Part shown: piece by piece, positions 1-8,158 of the stretch
How the letters are laid out: the number at the start of each line of letters is the position of its first letter
Position numbering within the stretch: the first letter of the stretch is position 1
Assembly (NCBI GenBank): GCA_023252055.1
Contig: JAHEXP010000006.1
Span: 1 to 49,035 of the forward strand
Length of the DNA: 49,035 nt
Direction: 5' to 3'
Source: Coriobacteriia bacterium
GTDB lineage: Bacteria; Actinomycetota; Coriobacteriia; Anaerosomatales; PALSA-660
Notes under the pieces: generated by a model
Databases searched by the model: none
Told to the model about the DNA's origin: nothing
The model's input: the letters and a program-made list of their open reading frames with translations, nothing else
Translations under genes and position numbers: made by a program

Positions 1-285
1 CGCGACCATCACGAGCACCGCCGCGGATAGTCCGTCCACGAGCAGGCCGAACTCCACGCTCACGCCGCCGACGACCATCCAGGGGAACGTCGCGTGCACG
101 ACCGGTTCTCCGCCGGCGCCTACGGCCGCCACCAGTAGCGCGACCGACGCGATCAGCGACCCCGCAAGTGAGCCGATCGCGACCCAGGCGCCGGGCTCGC
201 CGATGCGGCGGCCGAACACGGCGAGGAACACCGCGGCCAGAGCCGGCAGGCCGGGAACGAGGGCGGCTATGAGCGTCGGGGACAT
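1..285 (-). CDS. nuoL: NADH-quinone oxidoreductase subunit L (partial, N-terminus only)
   Basis: This is the first 95 codons of a gene that runs off the left edge. The reading frame begins at ATG (285, reverse strand) and gives a hydrophobic start, MSPTLIAALVPGLPALAAVFLAVFG, followed by further membrane segments and VEFGLLVDGLSAAVLVMV, as in the antiporter-like proton-pumping subunit L of complex I. The ORF track does not list it because it is open-ended. A GAGGGG ribosome-binding site lies 7 bases before the ATG, and the gene begins 3 bases after the nuoK stop, in the usual K-L order. Family identity rests on the short N-terminus plus operon position. Confidence 0.85.
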   Translation of the reverse strand, partial: MSPTLIAALVPGLPALAAVFLAVFGRRIGEPGAWVAIGSLAGSLIASVALLVAAVGAGGEPVVHATFPWMVVGGVSVEFGLLVDGLSAAVLVMVA

Positions 286-288
286 CGA

Positions 289-597
289 CTAGCCCCTCAA
301 CAGGTCGATGTCGTCGGTGGTGGCGTCGCCATGGCGGCGGAAGTACAGCATCACGATCGCCAGGCCCATCCCCACCTCGGCGGCGCCGATGACGATGAGG
401 AACGTCGCCAGCGCCATCCCCTGCAGGCCGCCGTCGGGCATCGTCCGCCCCACGGCGAGGAACGTCAGCACGACCGCCGACGTCATGAGCTCGAGGCACA
501 TCAGCGCCTGAATGAGACTGCGGCGTGTGAGGAAGCCGAGCGTGGCGATCAGGAAGACCACCGCGCCCAGAACGATGAAGTACAGCGGAGGAACCAT
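289..597 (-). CDS. nuoK: NADH-quinone oxidoreductase subunit K
   Basis: This small membrane subunit of complex I is 102 residues, the normal size, with three hydrophobic segments. The central part, LIQALMCLELMTSAVVLTFL, carries the membrane glutamate (in CLELM) that is conserved in NuoK/MrpC and belongs to the proton channel. A second acidic residue lies in the third helix (IGAAEVGMGLAIVMLYFRR). The listed 229-aa ORF extends far upstream in frame; I use the ATG at 597, just after the nuoJ stop, because it matches family length and has GGGAGG upstream. It is translated in series with nuoJ and nuoL. Confidence 0.95.
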   Translation of the reverse strand: MVPPLYFIVLGAVVFLIATLGFLTRRSLIQALMCLELMTSAVVLTFLAVGRTMPDGGLQGMALATFLIVIGAAEVGMGLAIVMLYFRRHGDATTDDIDLLRG

Positions 598-599
598 GC

Positions 600-1091
600 T
601 CACTCCGCCTCCCTTGCCAGGTAGATCGCGCCCACGAGCGCCGCGAGCAAGACGACGGAGGCGAGTTCGAATGGCGCCGCATACGGCCCCATGAGCGCGA
701 TCGCCAGGTCGCGCGTGCTCGCCGCCGGCGTAACCGTCGTCGGCAGCGTCGCCACCATCCGCATCAGCGCGTCGAGGAGCGGCGCTGAGACCGCCACCAC
801 CGCTGCGGCCGCGTAGAGCGTCTGCCTCTGCAACAGCGTGCGGTAATCGGCCACCTTCGGCCGTGTGAGCATCACCACGAACACGAGCACCACGGTCACC
901 GCACCCGCAGGCAGGAAGAGCTGCAGCAGCGCGAGGAACGTGGCGTCCAGCAGTGCGTAGAGCGCGGAGAACGAGCACAGCGCCAGGAGAAGGAAGAGCA
1001 CGCTGCGCACGAAATCACGGCTCACGAGCATCGCCACGGAGCTGGCCACGATCACGCCCGCCACAGCGAAGAAGACCACGAGCCCGGTCAT
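600..1091 (-). CDS. nuoJ: NADH-quinone oxidoreductase subunit J
   Basis: The product is 163 aa with about five membrane helices (MTGLVVFFAVAGVIVASSVAMLV at the start; the helix with LQLFLPAGAVTVVLVFVVML is typical of NuoJ/Nqo10). It is a membrane-arm subunit of complex I. The gene is the tail of the 776-aa ORF in the track; the rest of that ORF is out-of-frame translation of nuoD, nuoH and nuoI. The start is the ATG at 1091, which overlaps the nuoI stop as ATGA, so the two are probably translationally coupled. Confidence 0.93.
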   Translation of the reverse strand: MTGLVVFFAVAGVIVASSVAMLVSRDFVRSVLFLLLALCSFSALYALLDATFLALLQLFLPAGAVTVVLVFVVMLTRPKVADYRTLLQRQTLYAAAAVVAVSAPLLDALMRMVATLPTTVTPAASTRDLAIALMGPYAAPFELASVVLLAALVGAIYLAREAE

Positions 1092-1510
1092 GGGCGGTCC
1101 ACCTCGCCTTCGTGCGTGCAGGCACCGTCCTCGATGAGGTGGTAGATGAGAGCGCCCTTGTCGCGCGTTGCCCGCTCGTAGTCCTGCGTGAAATAGAGGG
1201 CGTCGAACGGGCAGTTCTCCACGCACAACCCGCAGTACGTGCAGCGGCCGCTGTTCACGACGAACTCCACCGCCCGCTTCGGGTCGTCCGGGTCTTTCAC
1301 GAGCTTCAGCACGCGGTCGGGGCAGCCGACGATGCAGGTGTTGCATGCGCGGCATGCCGGAGCGCCCTCTTCGTTCACGTGCATCGCGATGAACGTCCGC
1401 GAGTTCGCCGGCGGGTTCTTGTGCTCGAACGGGTAGAGCTCGGTGACCGGACGCCCCAGCGCGTGGCGGAGGGTGATCCCCAGTCCCTTGAGAAGTCCCG
1501 ATCCGAACAT
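1088..1510 (-). CDS. nuoI: NADH-quinone oxidoreductase subunit I (2x[4Fe-4S] ferredoxin-like)
   Basis: This 140-aa subunit carries the two [4Fe-4S] clusters (N6a/N6b) that pass electrons towards cluster N2. Two ferredoxin motifs are plain: CRACNTCIVGCP and CTYCGLCVENCP. The length is close to short bacterial NuoI. I start at the ATG at 1510 rather than the GTG two codons earlier, because the Shine-Dalgarno AAAGGAGG is 6 bases before the ATG and would abut the GTG. It lies between nuoH (16-bp gap) and nuoJ (ATGA overlap). Confidence 0.95.
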   Translation of the reverse strand: MFGSGLLKGLGITLRHALGRPVTELYPFEHKNPPANSRTFIAMHVNEEGAPACRACNTCIVGCPDRVLKLVKDPDDPKRAVEFVVNSGRCTYCGLCVENCPFDALYFTQDYERATRDKGALIYHLIEDGACTHEGEVDRP

Positions 1511-1525
1511 GGTCACCCTCCTTTC

Positions 1526-2497
1526 CTAGTAGATGCCGGGCAGCGCGAGTGCGAGCGCCGCGACCGCCATGATGTTGACGAGCGCGATCGGGAGCAACCA
1601 CTTCCACGAGAGGCTCATGAGCGAGTCCACGCGCAGGCGCGGGAACGTGCCACGGAACCACATCGTCATCGTCATGCACGCGACGATCTTCAGCAGCAAC
1701 CAGAGCGGCGAGGCCGGCAGGAACGGCATGTTCCAGCCGCCCAGGAACAGCGCCGACACGAGGTAGGACCCGGTGAAGAGCACGGAGTACTCCGCCAGCT
1801 GCACGAAGCCGAACTTCATCCCGGAGTACTCGGTCTGGTAGCCGGCCACGAGTTCGGACTCCGCTTCCGGCAAGTCGAACGGCGTACGGTTCATCTCGGC
1901 CAGCACGGCGATCCCGAAGATAGCGAACCCCAGCGGCTCTTTGAAGATGTACCAGACGCCCGCCTGCGCGTTGATGATGTCGGTCAGCCGCATGGAGCCT
2001 GCCGCCACCACCACGCCGAGCGCGGCCAGCAGCATCGGGATCTCGTAGCTGATGAGCTGCGCGGCCGCGCGCAACGCGCCGATGAGCGTGAACTTGCTCG
2101 CGCACGACCAGCCGATCACCGCGAACCCCAGCGGCAGCAGCGTCTGGAACGCGAAGATGTAGAAGAGGCCATGGTTCATGTCGAGCAGCCCGAAGCCCGG
2201 CGCGAACATGAGGGCCGCCATCGCCGCGATCGCCGGCACCACCACCATCAGCGGCCCGATCTGGAACAACCACGGGTCGGCAGAATCCGGGACGATGTCC
2301 TCCTTCGAGATCATCTTCACCATGTCCGCGGGCAGCTGCAGCAGGCCGTGGAATCCGTGATGCAGCGGACCGCGCCTGCGCTGCAGGTGGCCGATGAACT
2401 TGCGCTCCCACCACACGCCCATGACGGTCACCACGGCGATGAGCAGCAGCAGGCCGACGAGCCACAGCAGCGCGTGTATCCACATCGCCGCGCTCAC
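1526..2497 (-). CDS. nuoH: NADH-quinone oxidoreductase subunit H
   Basis: This membrane subunit joins the peripheral and membrane arms and forms part of the quinone cavity. Typical NuoH segments are visible: GVWWERKFIGHLQRRRGP, the PADMVKMISKEDIVP loop, and the acidic AEMNRTPFDLPEAESELVAGY loop near the quinone site. About eight helices and roughly 323 aa fit the family. The preferred start is a GTG whose GTGA overlaps the nuoD stop, 8 bases after GGGGGAG; an ATG four codons later is the alternative. nuoH follows nuoD directly, where nuoE, F and G sit in the 14-subunit operon. Confidence 0.94.
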   Translation of the reverse strand: MSAAMWIHALLWLVGLLLLIAVVTVMGVWWERKFIGHLQRRRGPLHHGFHGLLQLPADMVKMISKEDIVPDSADPWLFQIGPLMVVVPAIAAMAALMFAPGFGLLDMNHGLFYIFAFQTLLPLGFAVIGWSCASKFTLIGALRAAAQLISYEIPMLLAALGVVVAAGSMRLTDIINAQAGVWYIFKEPLGFAIFGIAVLAEMNRTPFDLPEAESELVAGYQTEYSGMKFGFVQLAEYSVLFTGSYLVSALFLGGWNMPFLPASPLWLLLKIVACMTMTMWFRGTFPRLRVDSLMSLSWKWLLPIALVNIMAVAALALALPGIY

Positions 2498-3621
2498 CGG
2501 TCGATCTCCCCCATCGAGGTGTCGATGCCGCCGAAGATGACGAGCATGTCCGCCAGCAGGTGGTTCGGCAGCATGTGCGGCATGGCCGACAGGTTGTAGA
2601 AGATCGGCGACCGCACCCGGAACCGCAGAGGCTTGGTGGTGCCGTCCGAGGCAACGAGCACGCCGAGCTCCCCGCGCGGGGACTCGGTGCGAACGCAGAC
2701 GTCGCCCACGGGCGGCTTGAGCGCACGCGACACCTTGGCCCTGACGTCGCCGCCCGGCATGCCGTCGATGATCTGGACGCACATGCGCGCTGACTCGCGG
2801 ATCTCAGCCAGGCGCACCCGGCAACGAGCCAGGGAGTCGCCGACATCGTCGGTGCACACACGGAAGTCGAGCCGGTCGTACACGCCGTAGGGGACGTCCT
2901 TGCGCAGGTCGCGCTCGGAGCCCGATGCACGCAGCGCCGGACCGGTGACCCCCCACTCGACCAACTGCTCGGCAGAGAAGACCCCGATGCCCTTCATGCG
3001 CGACTGGACGATCTCGTTGCCCACCAGCAGCGCCTCGTACTCGTCGACCTCGACGGGAAAGTCGCGCTCGAGGAAGTCGCGCATCTCTTTCAGCATCGCG
3101 GAATCGATGTCGGTGTGGACGCCGCCGAGGCGCATCCAGTTGGGCATCACGCGCGCACCGGTCACCGCCTCGTAGAAGTCGAAGATGCGCTCGCGGGCGA
3201 CCCACGCGTAGATGAACGGCGTGCCGAGCGCACCGATGTCCATCGTCACGCCGGCGTACCAGATGAGATGGCTCGTGATGCGGTTCATCTCCACGAGCAG
3301 CGTGCGCAGCCACTCCGCGCGCTCCGGCACCTCGATGCCGGCAAGACGCTCGACCGCGCGGCAGTACGCCCACTCGTTGCTGAACTGCGCGACGTAGTCG
3401 AGCCGGTCGGTGAGCACGATGTCCTGCTGCCACGTGCGGCTCTCCGCGAGCTTCTCGATGCCGCGGTGCAGGTAGCCGATGACCGGCTTCGCGCTCACGA
3501 TCGTCTCGCCCGAGATCTCGCACATCATGTGCAGCACGCCGTGAGTGGACGGATGCTGCGGGCCCACGTTGAGCAACATCGTCTCGGTCGAGCCTTCGAC
3601 GCCTTTGCGCGGGAAGTTCAC
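2494..3621 (-). CDS. nuoD: NADH-quinone oxidoreductase subunit D
   Basis: This 49-kDa-type subunit has a fold related to the large subunit of [NiFe] hydrogenases and lines the quinone-binding site. Diagnostic stretches are NVGPQHPSTHGVLH (quinone-site histidines), GYLHRGIEKLAE and ESPRGELGVL. The product is 375 aa, standard for stand-alone NuoD, and it is not fused to NuoC. The track ORF extends too far upstream. The GTG at 3621 forms a GTGA overlap with nuoC and has GAGGAG 8 bases ahead. The hydrogenase Ni-binding cysteines are absent, as expected for NuoD. Confidence 0.95.
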   Translation of the reverse strand: MNFPRKGVEGSTETMLLNVGPQHPSTHGVLHMMCEISGETIVSAKPVIGYLHRGIEKLAESRTWQQDIVLTDRLDYVAQFSNEWAYCRAVERLAGIEVPERAEWLRTLLVEMNRITSHLIWYAGVTMDIGALGTPFIYAWVARERIFDFYEAVTGARVMPNWMRLGGVHTDIDSAMLKEMRDFLERDFPVEVDEYEALLVGNEIVQSRMKGIGVFSAEQLVEWGVTGPALRASGSERDLRKDVPYGVYDRLDFRVCTDDVGDSLARCRVRLAEIRESARMCVQIIDGMPGGDVRAKVSRALKPPVGDVCVRTESPRGELGVLVASDGTTKPLRFRVRSPIFYNLSAMPHMLPNHLLADMLVIFGGIDTSMGEIDR

Positions 3622-4043
3622 CACGTGCGCTCCTCGAGTTCGAAGGAGCGCCGCAGCGGGTGGATCGTGGAGGAGTCGGGCTGCAGGATCCGGGTCATGT
3701 CGGGGTTGCCCTCGAACACCACGCCGAAGAGGTCGAATACTTCGCGCTCGCCCCACTCCGCGGGCGGGAAGACGCCCGCAAGAGACTCCGCGCGCAGGCT
3801 CTCGTTCGGGCACGACGTGCGCAAGGTGAACTGGGTGGATGGCGTGTCCACGAGAACGAGGACGAGCTCGACGGCCTCGCCGCGGTCGATCGCGGTGATG
3901 TCGAAGAATCGCGCTCCGGTCGCGTGAAGGTCGGCCGCGCACGCGCGCCATGCATCGCGCGCCACGTCCGCGCGCGGGTCGAACCCGGACTCGTCGAGCA
4001 CGGCCCCGTGGCGCGCCAGCACGGCGCGGACCTCCGGCGTCAC
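3618..4043 (-). CDS. nuoC: NADH-quinone oxidoreductase subunit C
   Basis: This 30-kDa-type subunit of the peripheral arm is recognised by its C-terminal signature, [31 protein letters not shown] (the family ExEhwERExxDxfG region), and by HPLRRSF. At 141 aa it is at the short end for NuoC; the N-terminal region is reduced. It begins with GTG at 4043 overlapping the nuoB stop, with GGAGG 7 bases upstream. The 422-aa track ORF continues out of frame into nuoB and nuoA and should not be used. Confidence 0.92.
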   Translation of the reverse strand: MTPEVRAVLARHGAVLDESGFDPRADVARDAWRACAADLHATGARFFDITAIDRGEAVELVLVLVDTPSTQFTLRTSCPNESLRAESLAGVFPPAEWGEREVFDLFGVVFEGNPDMTRILQPDSSTIHPLRRSFELEERTW

Positions 4044-4687
4044 AGCTCGTCCTCCGGAGCGCTCTCGGCATCGCCCAGCGGCGTCACAGGCGGCGAGTCC
4101 CGCTCCGGCTGCACCCACACCGCCCCAGCTTCGAGAGCGTCGTACTCGCCGAGCAGCTCCAGCGGCCACTCCTCGGGGAGCACCGGCGGCACGTACATCG
4201 GCTTTCGTGAGCTGCCGATCGTGCTGGTCTCGCTGATGAGCTTCTTGAGCTGGAGGCACCCGTACAGCAGCGCTTCGGGCCGCGGCGGGCACCCGGGGAT
4301 GTAGATGTCGACCGGCAGGATCGTCTCCGCGCCCGGGAGCACGTTGTAGGAGTCGACGAAGGTGCCTCCCGATATCGCGCAGCTGCCCATGGCGATGACC
4401 CATCGGGGCTCCGCCATCTGGTTGTAGACGCGCTGGACGATCGGGGCCATCTTCTTCGTGATCGGCCCAGGCACGATCATCACGTCCGCCTGGCGCGGCG
4501 AGGACCGGAACATGATGCCGAACCGGTCGAAGTCGTAGCGGGCGGCGCCGGTGGTCATCATCTCGAGTGAGCAGCAGGCGATGCCGGCGTTGACCGGCCA
4601 CATGCTGCGGCTGCGCCCCCACCGCAGGAGCTTGTCGAGCGTGGTGGTGATGAACCCGGGCTGCTCGGCGTCGTCGACTACACCCAC
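4040..4687 (-). CDS. nuoB: NADH-quinone oxidoreductase subunit B
   Basis: This subunit holds the [4Fe-4S] cluster N2, the direct electron donor to quinone. The ligands are seen in IACCSLEMM (adjacent cysteines), MGSCAISGG and [12 protein letters not shown]. The core is followed by an acidic, proline-rich tail of about 55 residues ([22 protein letters not shown]...) that is longer than in many homologues. I start at the GTG at 4687 ([12 protein letters not shown]), which overlaps the nuoA end by 10 bases and has GGGGG 7 bases before it. The product is 215 aa. Confidence 0.95.
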   Translation of the reverse strand: MGVVDDAEQPGFITTTLDKLLRWGRSRSMWPVNAGIACCSLEMMTTGAARYDFDRFGIMFRSSPRQADVMIVPGPITKKMAPIVQRVYNQMAEPRWVIAMGSCAISGGTFVDSYNVLPGAETILPVDIYIPGCPPRPEALLYGCLQLKKLISETSTIGSSRKPMYVPPVLPEEWPLELLGEYDALEAGAVWVQPERDSPPVTPLGDAESAPEDEL

Positions 4688-5037
4688 CTGAGCACCCCCT
4701 TGCGCCACGCGTACACGAGTCCCACGACGAGTATCGCGACGAAGATCGCCATCTCCCCGTATCCGGCCCATCCGATCTGCCGGAGCACGAGGCCCCACGG
4801 GTACAGGAACGCGGTCTCGACGTCGAAGATGAGGAAGACGATCGCAATGGCGTAGTACTGCACGCGGAACGGAGCGCGAGGGACACCCACCGGCTCGTGT
4901 CCGCACTCGTAGGTGGCGTTCTTCAGCGGGTTTGGGCGCTTGGGCGCCAGCAGCGCCACGACCCCGTAGAGCGCGAGCACGAAGAGCACGCCCGTGACGC
5001 ACGCCAGGGCGGCAACGAGTACGCTATCCGCATACAC
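4678..5037 (-). CDS. nuoA: NADH-quinone oxidoreductase subunit A
   Basis: This is the first gene of the complex I operon. The product has 119 aa and three membrane helices, with the conserved loop [39 protein letters not shown] that is diagnostic for NuoA/Ndh3 and contains the Cys that reports active/deactive states in related enzymes. The start is GTG at 5037, with a GAGGGGG Shine-Dalgarno about 10 bases upstream. I see no strong promoter hexamers in the roughly 100 bases upstream. Confidence 0.95.
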   Translation of the reverse strand: MYADSVLVAALACVTGVLFVLALYGVVALLAPKRPNPLKNATYECGHEPVGVPRAPFRVQYYAIAIVFLIFDVETAFLYPWGLVLRQIGWAGYGEMAIFVAILVVGLVYAWRKGVLRWV

Positions 5038-5145
5038 GTGCGCTCACCCCCTCGTCTTCATGCATCGCGTGACCGGCGCTTTCGGTTGAGATTCGACTCC
5101 CGAGGCCGATTCCCTGCTCGCCGTTGCCTTGGAGCCCCCTGTACA

Positions 5146-5172
5146 CGAAGGGCCCCGCTGCGGGGCCCTTCG
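5146..5172 (-). terminator. Hairpin terminator after the zinc-ribbon gene, before nuoA
   Basis: A perfect 12-bp stem (CGAAGGGCCCCG, complement after a 3-base loop) lies 37 bases beyond the stop of the zinc-ribbon gene and about 110 bases before nuoA. No U-run follows it on the minus strand, so it may be a weak or Rho-assisted terminator. It separates the upstream gene from the nuo operon. Confidence 0.65.
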
Positions 5173-5209
5173 ACGTGACAGATCGATTCTGCGCTCCCGC
5201 ACGGCTGCG

Positions 5210-5836
5210 CTAGAACAGCTTCACGAGCCATTTCCCGTCCTGCTTGACCAACGAGAGCGTCTCGTTGCGCAGGGCGTACTTCCCGGTCTTGGCGTCCAGG
5301 ATCGACTCGGTGAGCTGAACCGTCGCGACGTTCGGGTTCTTCGGATCGACCGTCACCTTCGTCACGGCGATGTCTTTCAGCAGATCGACGCCCTTGTTGG
5401 CGACCTTGGTGTCGGCCGCCTGCTTCTCGAACGTGGCCTGGTCGGTCGCGGTGAGGCTGGCGTGGGTCATGTTGTTCAGCATGCCGCGGGCGTCGTAGAC
5501 CGCGTACGCCTGCATGACGCGCAGCGCCGCTCCCTCCGGCGTGTTGGCGCCGGTGTTGAAGACGGAGAAGACGACCCAGCCGCTGACCGCGACGACCACT
5601 GCGACGACGGCGAGCAGCGCCGGCACCTGCCACGCGGGACGGCCTGCAGAAGTGGGCCGCTGCGCTGAAGCCGCTGGCACCGCCGGGACGGCCGGCGACG
5701 CTGCCGGCGCGGCGGGGGCGGAGGCGCGCTTGCGCGGGGCCGCGACCGACTTCCGGGTGGGGACGACGCGCGTCTCGCACGACGGGCACACGGTGGCGCC
5801 GGGCTGCAGGTCGGCGCCGCATTTCGCGCATTGCAT
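5210..5836 (-). CDS. Zinc-ribbon membrane protein with extracytoplasmic C-terminal domain
   Basis: The protein has 208 aa. Residues 1-20 form a zinc ribbon (MQCAKCGADLQPGATVCPSC). An Ala/Pro-rich linker follows, then one membrane helix (VPALLAVVAVVVAVSGWVVFSVF, about 70-93). The C-terminal domain of about 110 residues (GAALRVMQAYAVYDARGMLNNMTHASL ... LSLVKQDGKWLVKLF) ends in a strand pattern like NTF2-like/DUF4878 proteins. The fold assignment is inferred; the reaction or role is unknown. The start at 5836 makes the ribbon N-terminal and has AGAGGA upstream; the longer track start does not. It has its own promoter and terminator, so it looks monocistronic. Confidence 0.7.
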   Translation of the reverse strand: MQCAKCGADLQPGATVCPSCETRVVPTRKSVAAPRKRASAPAAPAASPAVPAVPAASAQRPTSAGRPAWQVPALLAVVAVVVAVSGWVVFSVFNTGANTPEGAALRVMQAYAVYDARGMLNNMTHASLTATDQATFEKQAADTKVANKGVDLLKDIAVTKVTVDPKNPNVATVQLTESILDAKTGKYALRNETLSLVKQDGKWLVKLF

Positions 5837-5880
5837 GGCGCGGGTTCCTCTCGTGACACACGGGGCTGCGAACGCCGCGA

Positions 5881-5889
5881 AGTATAGCA
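5881..5889 (-). promoter_or_regulatory. Extended -10 promoter for the zinc-ribbon gene
   Basis: Read on the minus strand the site is TGCTATACT, a TG-extended -10 element (TATACT). The expected transcript start is near 5874, giving a leader of about 38 bases before the ATG at 5836. No good -35 hexamer is seen at 17 bases, which fits an extended -10 promoter. Confidence 0.5.
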
Positions 5890-5943
5890 CCGGGCACGGA
5901 GCATGAGCGCGCCGGGCGGCCGGGAGCCGCCGTTCATCGCGCC

Positions 5944-6474
5944 TCAGGCGACCGGTGGTCCCGTCGGATCGGCCGACACTCCATGACCTCGAAGGTCGTT
6001 CGTCAGCACACCCGTCACGCGACCCTCACTCGGGTCGGCATCGGCGACGCGCCGGCCGTCAGGGAGCACTGCGTCGGGCGCGATCTCGAGCAGAGGCGTG
6101 ACGACGAAGTCACGCTCGAGCATCCGCGGGTGCGGGACGGTCAGCTCCGGTTCATCGATCCATTCGTCGCCGAAGCTCAGGATGTCGAGGTCCAGCGGGC
6201 GCGGCCCGTTTCGCGGCCCGACGATGCGACCGGCCTCAGCCTCGAGCGCTTTCAAAGCAGCGAGCAAGCCCGCGGCAGACAGGTCCACATCCAGGGCCGC
6301 GACCGCGTTCGCGAAGGGGGGCTGGTCCGTGATGCCCCACGGTTCGGTCTCGTAGGCGGATGACACCGTGGCCACGTGCACCCCCGGAGTGGCATCGAGC
6401 GCATCCAGGGCGCGAGCAAGGGAGGCGAGCCGGTCCCCAAGGTTGGCTCCGAGACCGATGTAGACGCGCGTCAT
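5944..6474 (-). CDS. folK: 2-amino-4-hydroxy-6-hydroxymethyldihydropteridine pyrophosphokinase (HPPK)
   Basis: This enzyme transfers pyrophosphate from ATP to 6-hydroxymethyl-dihydropterin, the step before dihydropteroate synthase in folate synthesis. The product is 176 aa, with YIGLGANLGDR at the start, the acceptor-site segment SSAYETEPWG, and the family signature GPRNGPRPLDLDIL holding the Mg-binding aspartates. VPHPRMLERDFVVTPL is also typical. The start is ATG 6474, 6 bases after the stop of the unknown gene upstream. It is the last gene of the fol cluster; no folB (aldolase) is seen beside or fused to it. Confidence 0.95.
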   Translation of the reverse strand: MTRVYIGLGANLGDRLASLARALDALDATPGVHVATVSSAYETEPWGITDQPPFANAVAALDVDLSAAGLLAALKALEAEAGRIVGPRNGPRPLDLDILSFGDEWIDEPELTVPHPRMLERDFVVTPLLEIAPDAVLPDGRRVADADPSEGRVTGVLTNDLRGHGVSADPTGPPVA

Positions 6475-6482
6475 GCGGCCGT

Positions 6483-7295
6483 TCAGCCCCTCAGGAGCAG
6501 GAACGCAGCAGCCATGATCGCCACGAGCACGACCGCGATGCCGGCCACCGCGACGCCGGCAGGCGTGCCGCCGCCGGCCAAGTGCTCGAGGCGCCGGTTG
6601 TCGGACAGACCGGGATCGGCGGACGTGACGGGGCTCGGGACCTGCGCGGGATGGAAGCCGGCTCCACCCGCCTGGGAGATCGCCGCTCGGACCTCGGCAC
6701 TGGCGCCCGGAGCCGACCACGCGTAGGTCACGCCGGCAGGCGGAGTCCCGTACAGGACGTCGCGCGCCTTGGGCCCCTGCGACTCCGGCACCGTGACCGC
6801 GAAGAGCTTCCGTGAAGTCAGTCCCGCATTCGGCGGCAGGAAGTTGACCGTATCGCGGGGGTCGTACGGCTCCCACCCGCAGTCCACGCCCTCCGACTCC
6901 AAGGCCCGGACGACATCCTCGAGCCCCAGCGTGTCCCCGGGCGACTCCTGGGTCGCCACGACAGTCCACGGCTCGTCGATCGGCTTCCTGTCCTCTGTCT
7001 CGGCGCGCTCGTGACCCATGACCGCCGCCTCAGCGCGCCGCAGCGCCTCCGGATCTTCGACGTCGTCCTCGAACGAGGCGCCCTCCCGGGCATCGAGTGC
7101 TTCCAGGAGTCCGGGGAGGCCGCCGGTCATGAAGCCGACGAGGGCGGAGCCGGCTGCGGGCGTCACATGTTCAAGCGGCGATGTGCCGGTACGTGCCTCG
7201 TCGCCGGACGCGCTGTCGTCGGCCGGTGCCTCTGCCCCGCCGTCGGCCGCTGCATGCTCAGGTCCACCCGACCAGAAACCGTCCTCGTCGTTCAT
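6483..7295 (-). CDS. Unknown tail-anchored protein between folP and folK
   Basis: The product has 270 aa. It has an acidic, low-complexity N-terminus (about 1-45), a middle region, a compact domain at about 105-185 (PWTVVATQESPGDTLGLEDVVRALESEGVDCGWEPYDP ... KLFAVTVPESQGPKARDVLYG) and a single C-terminal membrane helix (VAVAGIAVVLVAIMAAAFLLLRG). The compact domain resembles DUF2007-type putative signal-transducing modules; that is a guess from pattern, not a match. Its ATG overlaps the folP stop (ATGA), so it is co-translated with folate genes, but nothing in the sequence ties it to folate chemistry. Confidence 0.65.
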   Translation of the reverse strand: MNDEDGFWSGGPEHAAADGGAEAPADDSASGDEARTGTSPLEHVTPAAGSALVGFMTGGLPGLLEALDAREGASFEDDVEDPEALRRAEAAVMGHERAETEDRKPIDEPWTVVATQESPGDTLGLEDVVRALESEGVDCGWEPYDPRDTVNFLPPNAGLTSRKLFAVTVPESQGPKARDVLYGTPPAGVTYAWSAPGASAEVRAAISQAGGAGFHPAQVPSPVTSADPGLSDNRRLEHLAGGGTPAGVAVAGIAVVLVAIMAAAFLLLRG

Positions 7296-8158
7296 CGCGC
7301 CCGCCCCTCCCCCTCGATCGCTTCCTGCAGCGCCAGCGCCTGGACCGTCTCGGCTACGTCGTGGACCCGTACCACCCGCGCGCCTCTGAGGACCGCATCG
7401 AGTGCCACGGCAACGCTCCCGGCCATGCGGTCGCGCGGCTCGGTGACACCCGTGATCTCACCGATGAACCTCTTGCGCGATGCGCCGACGAGCACCGGGT
7501 ACCCGAGCGCGGTCAACACGTCCAAACTCCGCAGCAGCTCGAGGTTGTGCGCGGTGGTCTTGCCGAAGCCGATGCCCGGGTCGAGGACGATGCGCTCGGC
7601 CTCTACGCCCGCGGCGCGCAACGCCGCCGCCTGCCCGGCGAGGTACGCGCTGACCTCTGCGACCACGTCGTCGTACACCGGCTCGGTCTGCATGGTCTTC
7701 GGCTCGCCCAGCATGTGCATGACGACGAGTCCGGCGTCCGTCCGCGCGGCGAGCCGCACCATGTCGGGATCGCGGAACCCGGAGACGTCGTTGACGATCG
7801 CCGCCCCAGCTGCGAGCGCTCCCTCAGCCACCGCCGCGTGCCGCGTGTCGACCGAGACGCACAGCCCTCGTCCGGCGAGTGCGGCCACCACGGGAACGAC
7901 GCGTGCGAATTCCACGTCGAGCGCAACCGCGTCCGAACCCGGTCGCGTCGACTCCCCGCCCACGTCGATGATCGCGGCGCCATCGGCAGCCATGCGAACC
8001 CCGGCCGCGACCGCGTCATCCACGTCACAGTGCGCGCCGCCATCGGAGAACGAGTCGGGCGTGACATTCAGGATGCCCATGACCGCCGCGCGCGACAGGT
8101 CGAGTGCGAACGGTCCGCAGCGCCACAGGAGCGGCTGCTCCGCCGACTGCCGCTGCAC
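7292..8158 (-). CDS. folP: Dihydropteroate synthase
   Basis: This enzyme condenses 6-hydroxymethyl-dihydropterin pyrophosphate with p-aminobenzoate; it is the sulfonamide target. Conserved DHPS blocks are present: MGILNVTPDSFSDGG (loop 1), AAIIDVGGESTRPG (loop 2), SVDTRHAAVAEGALAAGAAIVNDVSGF, DPGIGFGKT and LVGASRKRFIG. I use the GTG at 8158, whose first base overlaps the folE stop (TAGTG), with GGGAG 6 bases ahead; this gives 288 aa. The 331-aa track version reads back into folE. Confidence 0.96.
   Translation of the reverse strand: MQRQSAEQPLLWRCGPFALDLSRAAVMGILNVTPDSFSDGGAHCDVDDAVAAGVRMAADGAAIIDVGGESTRPGSDAVALDVEFARVVPVVAALAGRGLCVSVDTRHAAVAEGALAAGAAIVNDVSGFRDPDMVRLAARTDAGLVVMHMLGEPKTMQTEPVYDDVVAEVSAYLAGQAAALRAAGVEAERIVLDPGIGFGKTTAHNLELLRSLDVLTALGYPVLVGASRKRFIGEITGVTEPRDRMAGSVAVALDAVLRGARVVRVHDVAETVQALALQEAIEGEGRAR

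Noticed and set aside
953-2599. 548-aa plus-strand ORF opposite nuoD-nuoJ
   Set aside because: Low-complexity Arg/His/Glu composition, no motif, and it lies antisense to well-supported nuo genes; typical shadow ORF of GC-rich DNA.
600-2930. 776-aa minus ORF
   Set aside because: Only its last 163 codons are real (nuoJ); the rest is out-of-frame reading of nuoD, nuoH and nuoI.
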